DNA of 64,000 nt. It comes from Proteromonas lacertae (taxonomy: Eukaryota > Sar > Bigyra > Opalinata > Proteromonadidae). The position numbers and the translations under genes were made by a program. A model generated the notes under the pieces. It had not been told where the DNA came from. It did not search any database and was given only the letters and a program-made list of their open reading frames with translations. This document shows, in pieces, positions 62,808-64,000 of the stretch. How positions within the stretch are numbered: position 1 is the first letter of the stretch; each line of letters opens with the position of its first letter. The DNA is taken from contig NGBS01000618.1 in the NCBI GenBank assembly GCA_002245135.1, forward strand, positions 1 through 64,000, given 5' to 3'.

Positions 62808-63740
62808 TAATTACTGTATGTACTAAATACTTGAGTATTATTAACTAAAATGTTAATAATTCTTTTAATCTACACAATTATTACACCACTAACTTTTATA
62901 ACAACATTTCATTTTATAACAACATTTCATCCAGTTTCTCATCTCTATCAACACTATTGTAAAAGTAACAGATTGTATTCCTGCAGTAAAAGCTAAATCT
63001 ATTTAAATTGAATTATATGCACATATTCTATGCATAAGGTTTCTAACATCATTTTTTGCTTTTGTCTTATTATAAACATTCTAATTTGTATTGTTTAATA
63101 CTCATAATATCTTCAAAATTCAAAAATTGGTTCAAACTTTAGCTTGAAAATCCCATTTATTTTTGTGTTTTTTGGATGATATATGTGGATTATGAAATAT
63201 TTTTTGTATATAATAAATTTATTTACACATCTAGAACAAAATGACAACAATAATTATTTTTAAAAGTAAAGTAGAAGAAAAAATGGTAGTAGAATATCCA
63301 CAGATCCCCCATTGCTTGAACAATTTGAGAAAGCTGGATATAAAGTAGAAGCAGATATATATATAATCCAAATATTATAATGGTTATTGAAATCACAGTT
63401 GATGTTAGTGATTATTTAAAAGAATATTAATATCTTATATTCTGGAGGATGTTTTTCAATTATTTTCAAGTATATATTATCCTAAAAGTTGATTATGATT
63501 GTCTATTATGTAATTAAATTCTTAATTAGAGATGTTTTTATAAAACAACATTAGAGGATAAGAATGTTATATTTTGTAAACAGATAGAATAGTAGAAGAA
63601 TATTGATTGTGTAAATAAACACATAAGCATATATGTCAATTTCAATCAAGTAGTTAAAACATAATATGGCAAATGAAAAGAAATAGAATCTATTGATAAC
63701 AAATATAATTCAATTATAGTTAAATGTACATCTATTGTTA
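62808..63740. other. Degenerate sequence between the arms of the second inverted repeat
   Basis: A plus-strand trace near 63290-63420 (DPPLLEQFEKAGYKVEADI, then VIEITVDVSDYLKEY) is broken by stops and frame changes. A minus-strand trace near 62950-63070 (NDVRNLMHRICAYNSI, DLAFTAGIQSVTF) may extend the Hsp70 relic. A direct duplication of about 15 bp (ataacaacatttcat) occurs at 62899-62929. Confidence 0.35.
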
Positions 63741-63917
63741 ATAAGAAATGCTTTAGAAAGCAAATTATCAAAATTCATGATTATAAAACGAGAAGTAGAT
63801 GATTTTAAATTCTTAACTTATCCAATGGCTAATATGTTGACTTACTCGAATAGATGTAAGATTGCCAAAATTTACTTTAATGATTTGTTTTTAAGAAAAT
63901 TGTTAAATTATCACTGA
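63735..63917 (+). CDS. 60-codon ORF, right copy of the repeated frame
   Basis: Same residues as the tail of the 62302-62538 frame, in opposite orientation. It begins only six bases outside the repeat arm and is therefore probably a copied fragment without its own start region. Confidence 0.25.
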   Translation: MLIRNALESKLSKFMIIKREVDDFKFLTYPMANMLTYSNRCKIAKIYFNDLFLRKLLNYH

Positions 63918-64000
63918 GTAACAAATAAATATACATTTGTTAGTGTTTTGTTTGTTATAATTCGCAATATTTACAAATATGTTTAATAATAGTACAAATA
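63741..64000. repeat. Second inverted repeat, right arm (runs off the window)
   Basis: Mirror of 62219-62478. The two arms are separated by 1,262 bp of unique sequence. Confidence 0.9.

Noticed and set aside
1-64000. Ciliate-type genetic code, suggested by tiny introns and in-frame TAA/TAG
   Set aside because: Long frames end in TAA and TAG at homology-supported C-termini (IFT80 and Tnp2), and the apparent internal stops vanish after splicing.

Overview
The window is AT-rich nuclear DNA from a eukaryote with a compact, intron-dense genome. Genes use the standard code (TAA, TAG and TGA all end reading frames). They are broken by very short introns, mostly 22-45 nt, with GTAT donors and TAG acceptors. 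Reading frames rejoin exactly across nearly all introns traced here. IFT80 and an RP2-like sequence point to a ciliated or flagellated organism, so a flagellated protist or a similarly reduced eukaryote is likely. The lineage cannot be fixed from the sequence. Most gene models below were spliced by hand, because several genes are invisible as single open frames.

Left part (1-45.4 kb) is a gene-dense block. It holds the 5' end of an NSF/Sec18-like gene (minus strand), a frameshifted RP2-like ciliary gene, and a 13.5-kb ZNFX1-like RNA helicase gene. The helicase carries a huge array of NFX1-type zinc fingers made from 282-bp units, each containing its own 33-nt intron, nested in a 2.52-kb higher-order repeat. 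Next come a charged coiled-coil protein, an ankyrin-repeat protein, and a giant (about 3,404 aa) HECT-type E3-like gene that stops before the catalytic lobe. After these are a DPL-motif protein, IFT80, a leucine-rich-repeat protein, a ROD/KNTC1-like protein of about 2,100 aa, and one unrecognised small protein.

Middle part (45.4-52.1 kb) is gene-poor. It has a decayed gene trace on the minus strand, simple repeats, and an intronless 1,130-codon transposase of the Tnp2 (CACTA/En-Spm, CMC) type.

Right part (52.2-64 kb) is structural. A near-perfect palindrome with 3,243-bp arms and a 73-bp spacer carries two convergent copies of a COP9 signalosome subunit 1 gene. A 2,705-bp hAT transposon with an 8-bp target duplication sits in the left arm only, and the right arm keeps the empty site. 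The palindrome edge lies inside a 474-bp element with 17-bp inverted termini. Beyond it lie Hsp70-derived debris and a second inverted repeat that runs off the right end.

The genes do not form one pathway. Themes are cilium function (RP2, IFT80), RNA surveillance (ZNFX1), ubiquitin and COP9 control (HECT, CSN1), chromosome segregation or vesicle tethering (ROD-like), and mobile DNA. The clearest novelties are the intron-bearing zinc-finger accordion and the palindrome with its one-sided hAT insertion.
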